Part shown: positions 53,456 through 63,887 of the stretch, in pieces
Numbering within the stretch: the first letter of the stretch is position 1
How the letters are laid out: every line of letters begins with the position of its first letter
Assembly (NCBI GenBank): GCA_964017195.1
Contig: OZ024890.1
Coordinates: 52,289,841 to 52,353,840, forward strand
Direction: 5' to 3'
Origin: Siderastrea radians
Lineage: Eukaryota; Cnidaria; Anthozoa; Scleractinia; Rhizangiidae
DNA length: 64,000 nucleotides
The notes under the pieces: model-generated
The model's database searches: none
What the model saw: only the letters and a program-made list of their open reading frames with translations
Told to the model about the DNA's origin: nothing
Made by a program: the position numbers and the translations under genes

Positions 53456-54054
53456 TCAAATGACGAAACCTTCAAACTCCGCCTCAGAGTCCGACGTAAA
53501 CAATTCTCTCACAAAGGAATCATCATGATCAGGTTCATTAGTGTCCTCAGTTGAAACATAAACCATATCATTTTCTGATCCATCCAAACTGTTCGTGATT
53601 CCACATTTCAGGAATGCGGTAGTGATCATTTCAGCTGAGATGTCGTTCCACGTTTCGGAAATCCACGAACAAATGAGTTCCTCCGAAGGCTTCTTTTGCC
53701 GACCAGTTGCAGTGAATTTGTGGATCCCATCAGCCATCCACTGCATCCACTTCTTTCTGACTCCATCTTTAAACGGTTTGTTTAACCCATTGACACCTGA
53801 AGCGCCCGAAACCGCCCGTGCGTGACAACCCCTGAATTCCCTGAAGCGCCCGAAACCGCCCGAAAAAATGGCTGCTGGATTCGCTCCTTTCCCCACTCCC
53901 CCTTGGTGTTTTTTTGTATTTTGTTGTCATGGAGACCCAGATGGGTAATAAACCAATCATTTGCCGTCTTTTGCGCATTTTTTGACAGGTGATGAGAAGC
54001 ACCATGAGGTCGGGATTTTTCGAGTTAGCGCGTGCGATCAATTTTCACTAAACA

Positions 54055-55740
54055 ATGGCTGCTTGTAATGATATTGATTCAGAAGTCGCATCACTTTTTG
54101 GGGACTCAGGGGATGAAGAAAGCTTTGACGGTTTCGGAGAGGGGGGTAGAGATGATAGCAATAATTCTGATATAGATTTAGATGGCCTAGAGGCTGAAGA
54201 AGACGATGCTGGCCCTCAAGTTCCAGAAGTACCACAGCCTGGCGACGACACGGACGATGAAGAAGAAGAAGCTCAATGGACTCCCCACCTGACTGACATC
54301 CGAGTACCTCCCTTCCTGGCGGCGAGTGGTCTTAATTTAGATTTAAATAATCCTAATGAATTAGATATCTTTTTAAATTTTATAGGTGATGATTTGTGGG
54401 ATATAATAGTCGAGGAAAGTAATCGTTATGCGCAGCAGAAGCTAGGCGATCGATTTGCAAATTTTCATCGCATCACGCGCGTAGAATTAAAGGCCTTTAT
54501 AGGAATAAATATAATTATGGGGATAATGCGGCTCCCAAATTATGCTTTATTTTGGTCAACGGATGATTTTTTTGGTAACAAAGGTATTAAAAGGACCATG
54601 ACTAAGAATAGGTTCGAAGAATTAAGTTGTTATTTGCATTTTAGTGATTCAACTAAGGAACCCGCTCGAGGTGACGTAAATTACGATCATCTTTTCAAAG
54701 TTAGAACTGTAATTGATTATGTCCGTGGTAAATGCGAAAATAACAAATCCCTCAAAGAATATTTCTGTAGACGAAGGAATGATAGCTTTTAGGGGTAGAC
54801 TATCATTTAGGCAGTACATGCCAGCCAAACCAACTAAGTATGGAATTAAGGTTTGGATGGCCGCTGATTCTAGCAATGGTTATGTTTTGAATTTTGATGT
54901 GTACTTAGGAAAGGAGGCTAATCAGCGCAGAATTTATGGCCTAGGTTATGATGTTGTAACTAAATTAATACGACCCTACATGAATAAGAATCATCATATC
55001 TATTTTGATAATTTTTTTAGTTCGGTAACTTTATTAGAACACTTAGAGACAAACGGTACTTACGCTTGTGCCACCGTAAGATGTAATCGTAGAGACTTAC
55101 CGCAATGCGCTAGAGAAAAATTGCGTCCAGGAGAAAAGGTAGTTAGCCAGAAAGGATGTGTAGTTTTCACCAAATGGCATGATAAGAGAGATGTTAGTTT
55201 AATCGCCAGTAATTGTAGTCCTTTAGCAGTAGATGTAGTTGTAAGTAGGCGAAATCAGAATGTCTCGAAGCCAGCAGTAGTTGATTTGTATAACAAGCAC
55301 ATGGGGGGTGTTGATCGTGCAGATCAAATTCGGCAATATTATTCTGTAGGTCGTTCCTCGTATAAATGGTATAGGTATCTGTTTTGGTTTTTGATTGATA
55401 TTTCAATCTGTAATTCTTTTATTTTGTATAATAGTTACCGGGCTGGGCAAGGGCAGGGTAAAGTAAAGCAACTACTTTTTAGGACTAATTTAGCTAAACA
55501 ATTGATTGGGGGATTTTCTTCTGCCGCTTCGGCAGCTCGTTCAACTAAGCGCCGCAAGAGGTAGAAAATGCGAATAGGCATTTCATCGAGAGAAGTAATG
55601 GGAGAAAGAAAGTTTGTGTTCAGTGTAGGAGGGTAGGTAGGAGAACCGAGGGCGGGCATAAAGTGCAGAGTAGTTTTAAGTGTTTGCAGTGTGATATAGC
55701 GCTTTGCAAAACTTGCTTCCACGATTACCACGCGGGTTGA
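54055..55740 (+). pseudogene. piggyBac transposase of copy 2, two frameshifts
   Basis: The start ATG at 54055 opens an acidic N-terminus (SDIDLDGLEAEEDDAG) that leads to the transposase fold (TRVELKAFIGINIIMGIMRL; NYALFWSTDDFFGNKG). A one-base change near 54742 moves the frame: the first ORF ends at 54792, and the second (to 55564) carries NISVDEGMIAFRGR, IYFDNFFSSVTLLE and KHMGGVDRADQIRQYY with the three catalytic Asp residues. A second shift near 55560 places the C-terminal Cys-rich domain (CVQCRR...CLQCDIALCKTCFHDYH, to 55740) out of frame. That domain binds the transposon ends in piggyBac. Otherwise the gene is almost intact. Confidence 0.9.
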
Positions 55741-56624
55741 AGCTTTCTTCAGATCTCGAGTCCTCAGCATCCGATCTGACGCGAAACAAGTGGTATATTT
55801 GCAAAACATCGATGAGTTCTGAATTTTATGAAATGTTTGTTGTGATTATTTGGCTTTTTTTGCCCTTTTTGACCTCTTTGTTTAGGTAATTTGTTTGGCC
55901 GCGGTTTAGCTTTTTATTATGCTAATTCGGTTTCCGCGTGGCTCATATTACGCATTTGGATTTTCTCACTTCTCCGAAAAGGTTTTGGGCTTTATTTGGT
56001 GACATTTCAGCTACGTTTGGCTGCCATTTGTCTTTTCGAATTTCAAATAAACGTTGTTTGGAAACCCTTTATGTGTGTGTTGTCATTGCTCCGATTGCAT
56101 GTGCTTTTCCTTTCTTGAAGCGAAAGCGCTTTGACTTTGCCTTTGCGAGTTTTCGTGCACGCTGTCATGCAGCTTCAACTTTTCTTTCTTTCCCAATCCT
56201 CAGGGGCCTTGAGTCTGACTGATCTGAAAGAAAACTTGAATAAACACTGGTTAATATCAACTACAGTGTAAATACAGCTGATTTTTACCCATTTACGCCT
56301 TGTTTGTGTAACTTTGCTGCGGTGTTGTTCAACCTGTGGAATATCATTTTTTTGGTTGTCTGACGCGCGGTGACGAAATGATTTGATTTTCATCCTTCTC
56401 TCGTTACTTTCCAGTGTTTTTTGTGCGCTAGTTGCCATCATTTTTACATATTCTGGCGGCTAATTTATTACACTTGAAGATAAAGTTCAGTTGGAAACCC
56501 GATCTTGTCCTTGGTTCTACTGCGCATATGGTTTATTTCAAGCATTCGCGTAACGCAGTGTTAACTCGAAAAAAGCCAGGAAATTGCCATGGTGTCACGC
56601 GCAAAAGTAACAGGAGTCAATGGG
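55741..56624. other. piggyBac 3' non-coding region
   Basis: No ORF with content. The right inverted terminal repeat and likely subterminal region lie in the last 100 bases. Confidence 0.5.
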
Positions 56625-57489
56625 TTAAGGACACATCAAGTGGCTGAAGAAGCGAGGTTAAACCACCAGGAATCACGGCAAGATCAGTGTTCTCTTGTTT
56701 AAATGCCGCTTTCACGGAATCTGTCACGTGCACTTCGAATGCGTCATAAACAAGCAGGCTTCTCCTTCTCCCCACTCTTCCGAGCTGTGACCGCCATGCT
56801 TTCTCGATCCACACTTTCATCTGGTCTGAATCCATCCACCCTTTCTCTTGAGCTCACATGACGACTCCGTGTTTGTTGTTGATCTCAGGGACAGTTTTTC
56901 TTTTGAAGATTACCATGGGTTTTATTTTCGATCCATCTCCGCAGCAGGCCAGCACGACTGTGACTCGGTTCTTCTCGTTTCCTGTGGTGCGGATTTTGAT
57001 GGTTTTCTCGCCCATGTTGTTGACAGTCCGATTTGGAGGCATGTCGAACGTGAGTAGAGTTTCATCCATGTTAGCGATGACTTGCCTTGGGTAGCTGTGT
57101 TCTTTGTGGCGATTGATGATGAAACGATGAAATCGGACGATTTTCTCCTTGTAATCATCTGGCAGGCATTGCGCAAGAGTCGTTTTCTGTCGAAGTGACA
57201 GACCGTTCCTTTTCGTGAAGCATTGGCACCAATGATTTCCTGCCTTGAACTGTCCCTCAGGGATTCCGTACTTCTCCTCCTTGGCAAGTTCAAGGGCTTT
57301 CAGCTGCACTAAGGATGGCAGGATGGCAAGACCATTGTTTCTTTTCTCCATAATCCAAGCCAGCAAATCGATTTTCAGCTCCGGCCAAGCGGCTTTCTTC
57401 CCGCGGTTGGCTCGCTTCAATCGAGGCATCTTCTCTAGGTTTTCTTTGCTTTTGCGCCAGAGCCTGACATGAGGGTATCCTATACTTTT

Positions 57490-57690
57490 TACGTGAAGCG
57501 TGATTGGGGCTATTTGTTTTCCCATGAAACGTGATTTTAGGTTTCATTTATTCGTGACTCGTGAATTCCAAATTTTGAAATCTTTTCACGTACACGTGAT
57601 TGCAATTTTTGACTTATACGTGACCTGGGAATGAAGAGTTGAATTGAACGTGATTCGTGAATGATCGTGTTTTGCGTGAATTAATTTCTA
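57490..57690. repeat. Cluster of CGTGA pentamers next to the Tigger transposase start
   Basis: About a dozen GTGA words, most of them CGTGA, sometimes paired (TTCGTGACTCGTGAATTCC, AACGTGATTCGTGAATGATC), lie within 200 bases, just upstream of the transposase start on the minus strand. They could be degenerate subterminal binding sites for a CENP-B-like domain, or simply low-complexity DNA. Confidence 0.5.
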
Positions 57691-59472
57691 GTTATTTTAG
57701 TGTTCTGGTGAATGTACCTCTTTGTTTTCAGCGCTGTGCGCTTTGAACTGATAAGACATTACGTCACCTTTTGTCGCATGTATGATCTTTGACAGACAAC
57801 GCTTTTAAATGGGCTCTGAACAGATAAGAGGTCATACATGAGGTTACGTCACCTGTACTGGTACCGATGATCTGTGCCAGACACCGTTAACGCTTTTATA
57901 TGCCTTTTAACCTTATGTTGCGAGTATATCAGTATGACAGAAAAAAATGACAATTTCCGCTGGGATCAATTTCTGCGGTTTTACACCATTGTGTGGTTCC
58001 AGAAAATATCCATACCCCCCCCACGGAAGGGATTGGAATTTCCAGGGGGGTGGGGGGGTCAAAGGCCCAGGAAAATCCTGAGAGTGGGGGGGGGGTGTTG
58101 TATCAATTTATATTATTTTTTCCAGACCGGTTCCATTATTCCTATATGTTAAATTTTCTGTTTGCATTTTGCTTACCGATCCGCGGACGCAAACATTGAT
58201 CTTGTTAACTGCACAAAACTAATATTTTCAAGGTGGTCAGGCTCGATTTCTGGTGCTGCGAGAGGCCGGTCATTTTACCAAACAGCGGCGGATTAGCGAA
58301 CAGCTCATGCTGTGGAAGACGAGTAAATCCCGTAAATTACACCAAGAATCTCTGTCACACATATTTAAGCAGATACGTCTGTCATTTGATTTCGAACTGT
58401 ATCCGTCTCTGCTAGTAGCAGCGCAGACATTTACATCGCATTTCTTCGTTGTTGTTCGCCGGCGTGAAAACTATCGTTTGAACTGAATTCTTGCGTCAAC
58501 ATTGAGCACAGTAGTAATTCGGAATCGACACAAAACAGTTCTTGATCCCACTAAGAGTAATTTTTGATCGAAAACTACGTAAAAACACTGTAATAATTAT
58601 AGTTCGGCAAACAAATATTATCTGTAAGAAATTTACGACTTAGGCGCGTTATATAAATCAAAAATAAAAACATGCCCGTTTCACGGGTTTTGACTCAAAC
58701 ATTTATAATATTTCGGCATGAAAGAAACGGGCAAAATTTCTTCGGTAGCAGTGGAAAATCACACAGGCGTCATTACAATTACATATAGCAAGTATAAAAT
58801 AAAGTAAAAGACATCCCAAGTATTAAAAGGGAAGTGTTTGATGGGAGCGCGTAACATGAACCATTGTTCAGATAAGTTTGTTTACAGAACATTCCCGCGT
58901 GTGCGCTGAAATGTTTTCGAATAAATTCATGCTGCTTGCAACGTCGTTTTCGGCTTAACTTTACATTAGATAAATCTAGTTGTGCAAAAGTTTTCTAGCT
59001 TTGCCAGGTCTCCAGCGAAGGCGGTTTACCACAGCCTTACATCAGCATAAATAAAAGCAGAATTATGCAAATTGCAAAATCGGCGACATGTCAAACTTTC
59101 ACCGCCAGTCGACGAGACAACGGGACGCTAATTGTCGTGGAGAAGATTGAATTACACTGCATGATGGAAACCGGAAGGCAATCGCAGTCATCTTCCAAAA
59201 TTACTGAGAAAAAAATGGTTTACAGCAAAACTTCTAGCTGTCTTATTGATTTGCATGCGGGTTTTATATATCTGGCAAGCCTTCAATAAAATTTAGGTTT
59301 GAATATGCCCGCAAAAAATATGTTGTTTTGATTACAGTACTCATTTTTTTACCTTGGCAGCGTAACTTAGCGATTGTTACTCAACATTTATTTCTCAAGA
59401 GAACTTGTAATTTGTCAAATACTCGGATTATAAATTGAAGTGTTGCTGTTTCGTCAAGATAATGAAGCAGAA
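57691..59472. other. Non-coding stretch with a G/C-homopolymer repeat
   Basis: Bases 57993-58110 are a repeat with GTGGTTCCAGAAAATATCC and C and G runs; an inverted relative lies at 60900-61056. ORF 58253-58486 shows no domain. The rest is unremarkable. Confidence 0.5.
57993..58110 (+). repeat. G-run repeat, copy 1 (GTGGTTCCAGAAAATATCC family)
   Basis: The copy begins GTGGTTCCAGAAAATATCCA, then a C run, GGAAGGGATTGGAATTTCC and G runs. The second copy at 60900-61056 is in the opposite orientation and ends with the same 20 bases reversed. Homopolymer lengths are uncertain in any sequencing. Confidence 0.75.
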
Positions 59473-60730
59473 CAACCTCGTACCCAGGGTCCTCTCTCTT
59501 CCTCCCTCGAGAAAGTACCCTGGTTTCGGCTGGTCACGTGTCTTCCTTAAGCAAACAGCGCCCCACCAGGGTGGACTCGCTTTCCTTCAAGAAGCGAAGG
59601 GAAAAGCGAATGCAAATCTTTTCAAACTGGCACGAAGACAGAGGAATGGAAGTCATTAGTTCACTTTTTTTCATAGACAGGGACGCTGAAAAAATCTACA
59701 GTCTACTATCTGCGGCATTTCAGAAGCACAAATAATGCAGATTTCCCATCAACAAAATATTTTACGGTAGGCTCGATCTGTTTTGAATTTGCCGAAGGCG
59801 TTTGATAAGAAGCTGCTCGTATTGCCCGAACAAAATGTCACACACTCATTTGTTTGCTATATATTTTATTTATTGGCCTAATAATGCAAGTAAAATTCTG
59901 ATAATAAAAGCCCACGCTGCACTTGTGAATTTTTATCCGCAAGCTTCAATGTAATGGTATAAATCCTGCAGACCAGAGAACAACCTTCTTGTCAACAAAG
60001 CTCTTAATTATAAATGTTATTTAGTTTAGCACATTTTTCATTTTGTCATCTCACTGTTTTGGGTGAAAAAAAATTAGGTTTTTTTCGGTCAATCGGCGGT
60101 GTGAGAGCAATTTCGCCTACTCGACAGGAATAAAACAAATTACCTTCAAATTCTTACAAGAACGGTGGTTTCAGTCGGTTGGCGCGGTGTATTTAACCTG
60201 ATTTTACCATCGCGCCGTTTGTTTGTCTTGTGTACGGTTGCCGAAAATTCTGCTGCTCTTAGGAGATGCCAAAAATAAATTAGTCCTTCCTAATCCTTGA
60301 CACTCCATTTCATTTCGAGCTCCGTAAAGCATAAAGCCGACGGCTCTCCTTGTTGGAAATTTGTTATGTTGTGAGTCGTGCCGGCTTCCGTTGACTATGG
60401 CGATGGTTAACGACAGTGTTTTGAAATTCAGAGACCTGTAAACGTGTTTTTCTGAGTCGAAAATAACATGGACCGCTTCGATGTTGAACGTTCGTATGTA
60501 ATGAAGAAATACTTGTCTATAAAAGGAGTTCTTATCACCACAAATATTCCTGAAAAAGCTTACATCACCTCCGGTACTTTCCACCATTCTGACACTGACA
60601 ATCTTACACTTTGCTACCCCTCCCCTGTAGTACATTCTTGTTAGCACCCAGATTTTGGGTGCCACGTGACCAGCCGAAACCAGGGTACTTTCTCGAGGGA
60701 GGAAGAGAGAGGACCCTGGGTACGAGGTTG
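59473..60730. mobile_element. Second Mutator-like element, 1258 bp, 9-bp TSD
   Basis: GAAGCAGAA at 59464-59472 and 60731-60739 flanks inverted repeats beginning CAACCTCGTACCCAGGGTCC. The repeats are about 70 bp and almost perfect, through CTCGAGAAAGTACCCTGG and GGCTGGTCACGTG. A 9-bp duplication is typical for Mutator-like elements. The minus-strand ORF 60204-60791 runs through the terminus and shows no transposase domain; the left side has a Lys/Arg-rich frame (59538-59735). It is most likely non-autonomous. Confidence 0.85.
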
Positions 60731-60739
60731 GAAGCAGAA

Positions 60740-61866
60740 TTGGTCGTAAATAAAATTTATGACGATATGCATGCATAATAGCATTTGACATGCGACGTAA
60801 CTTCTGCTCATATACGCGAATTTACCAGAAAACGCCAGTAACCCTCGAAATTTGGATTCTTAAACTATAGTTTAGCTAATTTTTCGCTTTAAACAAGAAA
60901 TAGAAATATTTCCAGGGGGTGTAGGAAAAAATTGGAATTTCCGGAGGGGGGGAGGGGTATAGTTTGTGGGCCGTTTTTGGAAAATCCAGAGGGGTGTGGG
61001 GGTCATATGAAAAATCCCTTCCGTGGGGGGGGTATGGATATTTTCTGGAACCACACATTTATCATTTATCAGCTGTGAATTGCATCAGGTCTATGACTAC
61101 CCACGTGCTCTCCAGTGTGATTCAAGACATTCAAGGCCATTCAAGACCACTTTCAAAGGGATTTTCAAAGCACAATAAGAGACTCTCAAGAATCATTCAA
61201 GCGGCTATATTAAGTTTATAAATAGTGTGAAGGTAAGTTTGCTTTTTCATGTTTGTTCCATTCAAGCGTAAGCTGCTAAGTCTGTAAGGATCCAGATATT
61301 TTCTTGAAAGGAATATTTCATATTTTGGCTGTCGCGACATGCCACGAACATCATGAACCGGCAGTTTCAAATTTGTGTAAAACGTGCCTGGGATGATGGA
61401 GAAAAACTTGGCTTGAGGGATCCAAGTCCATATAACCTGATAGTTTCTTAATTTTGTGTCTTGAAATTTTGCGAAAAAAGCCGTCTAGCATGAAAACATC
61501 AGAAAATAACAGATATGTTGTTTTCAATTTCCCCCGTCACATTTATTTTTAGTGTTAATCTTGGGCACAATTCTAATGCGTCGATCCTAAAGACGAAAAA
61601 ATACACTTATTTTTTTTTCATAATTTTATCCAATTTCTTGCAACAAATTATTGTGAAAAACCGTCACGAGATTGTTGCGTGATGAAACTTCAAGTAAGAA
61701 AACAGTCAATAAACAATAATGACTAACTATCATATAATTATAATTATTAATTTTAAGCGATCCTATATCTTATTTATACTTTATGGAATTAGTTGCCTTT
61801 TTTAAAGGATGTAGGACACAATACTGTTCTCTCTTAATAATTACTTTGTTTTACTTTACAGGGAAG
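60740..61866. other. Non-coding stretch with G-run repeat copy 2
   Basis: Holds the inverted repeat copy at 60900-61056. The rest has no supported gene. A T run at 61610-61620 and AT-rich DNA precede the acceptor (TTTACAG) at 61860. Confidence 0.45.
60900..61056 (-). repeat. G-run repeat, copy 2, inverted
   Basis: The reverse complement begins TGTGGTTCCAGAAAATATCC and continues with a C run and GGAAGGGATTTTTC, matching the copy at 57993 with differences in the middle. Confidence 0.75.
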
Positions 61867-63505
61867 ATGGTTGCAAATGTATTGCTGGGGGGATACCTCA
61901 AGGACCAAAATGAGCCCATACACAAGGAAAAGTCGAAGTTGGCCACACTGCCCAACGTACTTAGCACCTTTAGTGAGGTAACGGTTTGTTTTATTAGTTT
62001 TAGAAATTGTTAAAAATGTAACTTCAATTAACCTGGTTTCTTTTATTTTGCCTTACAAGCTACCCAAATATTTGAGCCATGCCATGCTCCGTGGAATACA
62101 TGTCAAAGGCTGGTAAGACGGGAGAATATATGACAGCGAAATTCAAGTTGGAAGCTAAAACCGTGCAGATTTGCCAAGGATGCCTTTCTCGGGCAAACAC
62201 CGTGGAACATATCATCAATATGGACCCAGACAGTTGTGATTGTTTTTGCAAAGAATGCTGGGACAACAAAATAGTGTGTGACGATTGCACTGTTAAAGGG
62301 CAGATTTCCTATTTTCCTGCATGCAGGGCTTGTGTAAAGTGCTTGGAGAGAGGTCACAAATGTATAAAACTAGCAGTGTTTGTATATACTAGTGACTGTG
62401 AAGAGGGCAACAAGAAGGCCTCGGAGAACATAAACCAGCAAATACAAGACGGAACTATTGAGCCAGAGCTTGCTTTAATGATTGGATTACCTGATGCCAT
62501 CCATGTAGGAAAGAGTCTCAAGTGTTCCTTTGCTAACTGGTGTATTTTACTCAAAGAGCAGAGATCAAATTTAGCTATTCTTAGAACACTGCGAGATGAC
62601 AGCGACCCCGAAACCAGAAAGTTGTTTGGAAAACTCCCTAAGGACAGTGAAGCATTGAGAAACAAAGATTGCATGGCAGTTGACCCCATCCTTGACTTGA
62701 CGGCTGACAGTTTCATTCATGCTGTTCAAAATGTTGAGTTAGTCGTTCACGCCCTCATACCAGAGCGATTTAAATTCACAGAAGACAACAAGGTTGGTGC
62801 TTATCCCCACCCAGTGGCAATTTCAAATGCAGGAAGTGGAATCTTGTTTATGTTGGATTTTTCCCCTTTGAATAACCAAAGTAAACAAGTTAAACTCCCG
62901 CTACATAATCCAGTTTGTGTAACAGTTGTGAGGGAAAAGCTTCCCAGCGACAAATCATTGTGTACCTCAAACGGTTTTGTCTTTGCGTGTACTGCCGATG
63001 GCATTGTTGTGGTAGAACACACTAGCAAAGCAGCTATTCAAGTTCAGTCTCTCAAAAAAGCAGAGCTTATTGCCGAGCTTACAAAGAGGGGAATCCAAGC
63101 TACTGGGAATGTGAATGAGCTCAAGAGAATGTTGAAAGCACAAGTCAACAACTTAAAAGCAACATACTGTTCTGAGCAGAAACGAATGGATGTTCTTCAA
63201 TTAAATACAGTCGTCAGTTTCTTTGACTCAGTGTGTTCTGCATCAGATGAAATACTGCTGTTTGTGAGCAGCAATGCTGAAAGAAAGATTTACCAGATTT
63301 TGATTGAAATGGATGGCATTGGTCTTGTTGGCAGTGTTACTCAGCTGTTTGCCTATCCTGACAATGCAGCCAAAGTGACCAGCATGGCTACTTCCAATGG
63401 GAACCTCTACTTTTCATCAGCGGGAGCACAAGGAGGCCTTTTCCAAGTAAACCTCGATTCCAGGGTGGTCACTTGTGTGATCAGAGCCTCATCGCATTGC
63501 GATGG

Positions 63506-63570
63506 AAATCAATTGGAAAGATGTACCGATCTTTTGGTATCCACAAGAAACACAGTTCCTTGATACCTCT
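63506..63570 (+). repeat. 65-bp identical direct repeat, copy 1 (disrupts the gene)
   Basis: The 65 bases starting AAATCAATTGGAAAG and ending TTGATACCTCT are identical to 63823-63887. Here the downstream frame fits the upstream one only if 64 of these bases are removed. Confidence 0.95.
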
Positions 63571-63822
63571 CCTCCTTTCAAGCAGGGGATAGCCTTTTCT
63601 GACCCCACGACACATCAAGTGAAGCAATACATCGGTTCTGTGGGTGTTACCATTATAGCAGGGAATGGCAAAGAGGGAACTGGAAGAGGGAATGCAAAAT
63701 TTGTTAGCTTCATGCAGCCACCTGGTCTTTGTTCAGAGTTGGATTGCAACTTATCTCTTTGTGATTCCCAACTTGGAGAAGATTCACTCATCACCATATC
63801 GCAGGGTACAGGTGAATTCCTT

Positions 63823-63887
63823 AAATCAATTGGAAAGATGTACCGATCTTTTGGTATCCACAAGAAACACAGTTCCTTGATACCTCT
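63823..63887 (+). repeat. 65-bp identical direct repeat, copy 2 (in its coding place)
   Basis: This copy is in frame with its neighbours (EFLKSIGKMYRSFG...LIPLQVDQYEANL) and therefore looks like the original. Copy 1 lies 317 bases upstream. Confidence 0.9.

Larger units (their letters stand above)
53786..56624 (+). mobile_element. Complete piggyBac transposon, copy 2 (2839 bp)
   Basis: It is flanked by TTAA at 53782-53785 and 56625-56628. The ends are inverted: CCCATTGACACCTG at the left and, reversed, CCCATTGACTCCTG at the right. Near the left tip CCTGAAGCGCCCGAAACCGC occurs twice (53795 and 53840), probable subterminal binding repeats. Both borders are fixed by the interrupted Tigger reading frame. 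It is younger than the Tigger copy. Confidence 0.95.
53456..57429 (-). pseudogene. pogo/Tigger transposase, split by a piggyBac transposon
   Basis: This is a DDE/D transposase with CENP-B-type DNA binding, as in pogo and Tigger elements. The right block (56625-57429, minus) starts best at MPRLKRANRGKKAAW (ATG 57429, GAAGATGC context). It has a helix-turn-helix region (WCQCFTKRNGLSLRQKTTLA), the first Asp in NMDETLLTFDMPPNRT, TGNEKNRVTVVLAC, one TGA at about 56856 after KHGVVM, the second Asp in LLVYDAFEVHVTDSVK, and the third in LLQPLDVSL. The left block (53456-53785) gives NKPFKDGVRKKWMQWM, KKPSEELICSWISETW and ends FEGFVI. Joined across one TTAA, the frame is continuous. Apart from the TGA and the insertion it is well preserved. 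Confidence 0.88.

Noticed and set aside
58012..58100. G-quadruplex function for the long G and C runs
   Set aside because: The runs belong to an interspersed repeat, and homopolymer lengths are unreliable; nothing supports a function.
60204..60791. 195-codon minus-strand ORF in the second 9-bp TSD element as transposase
   Set aside because: Its start runs through the terminal repeat and the flank, and no Mutator transposase motif is visible.
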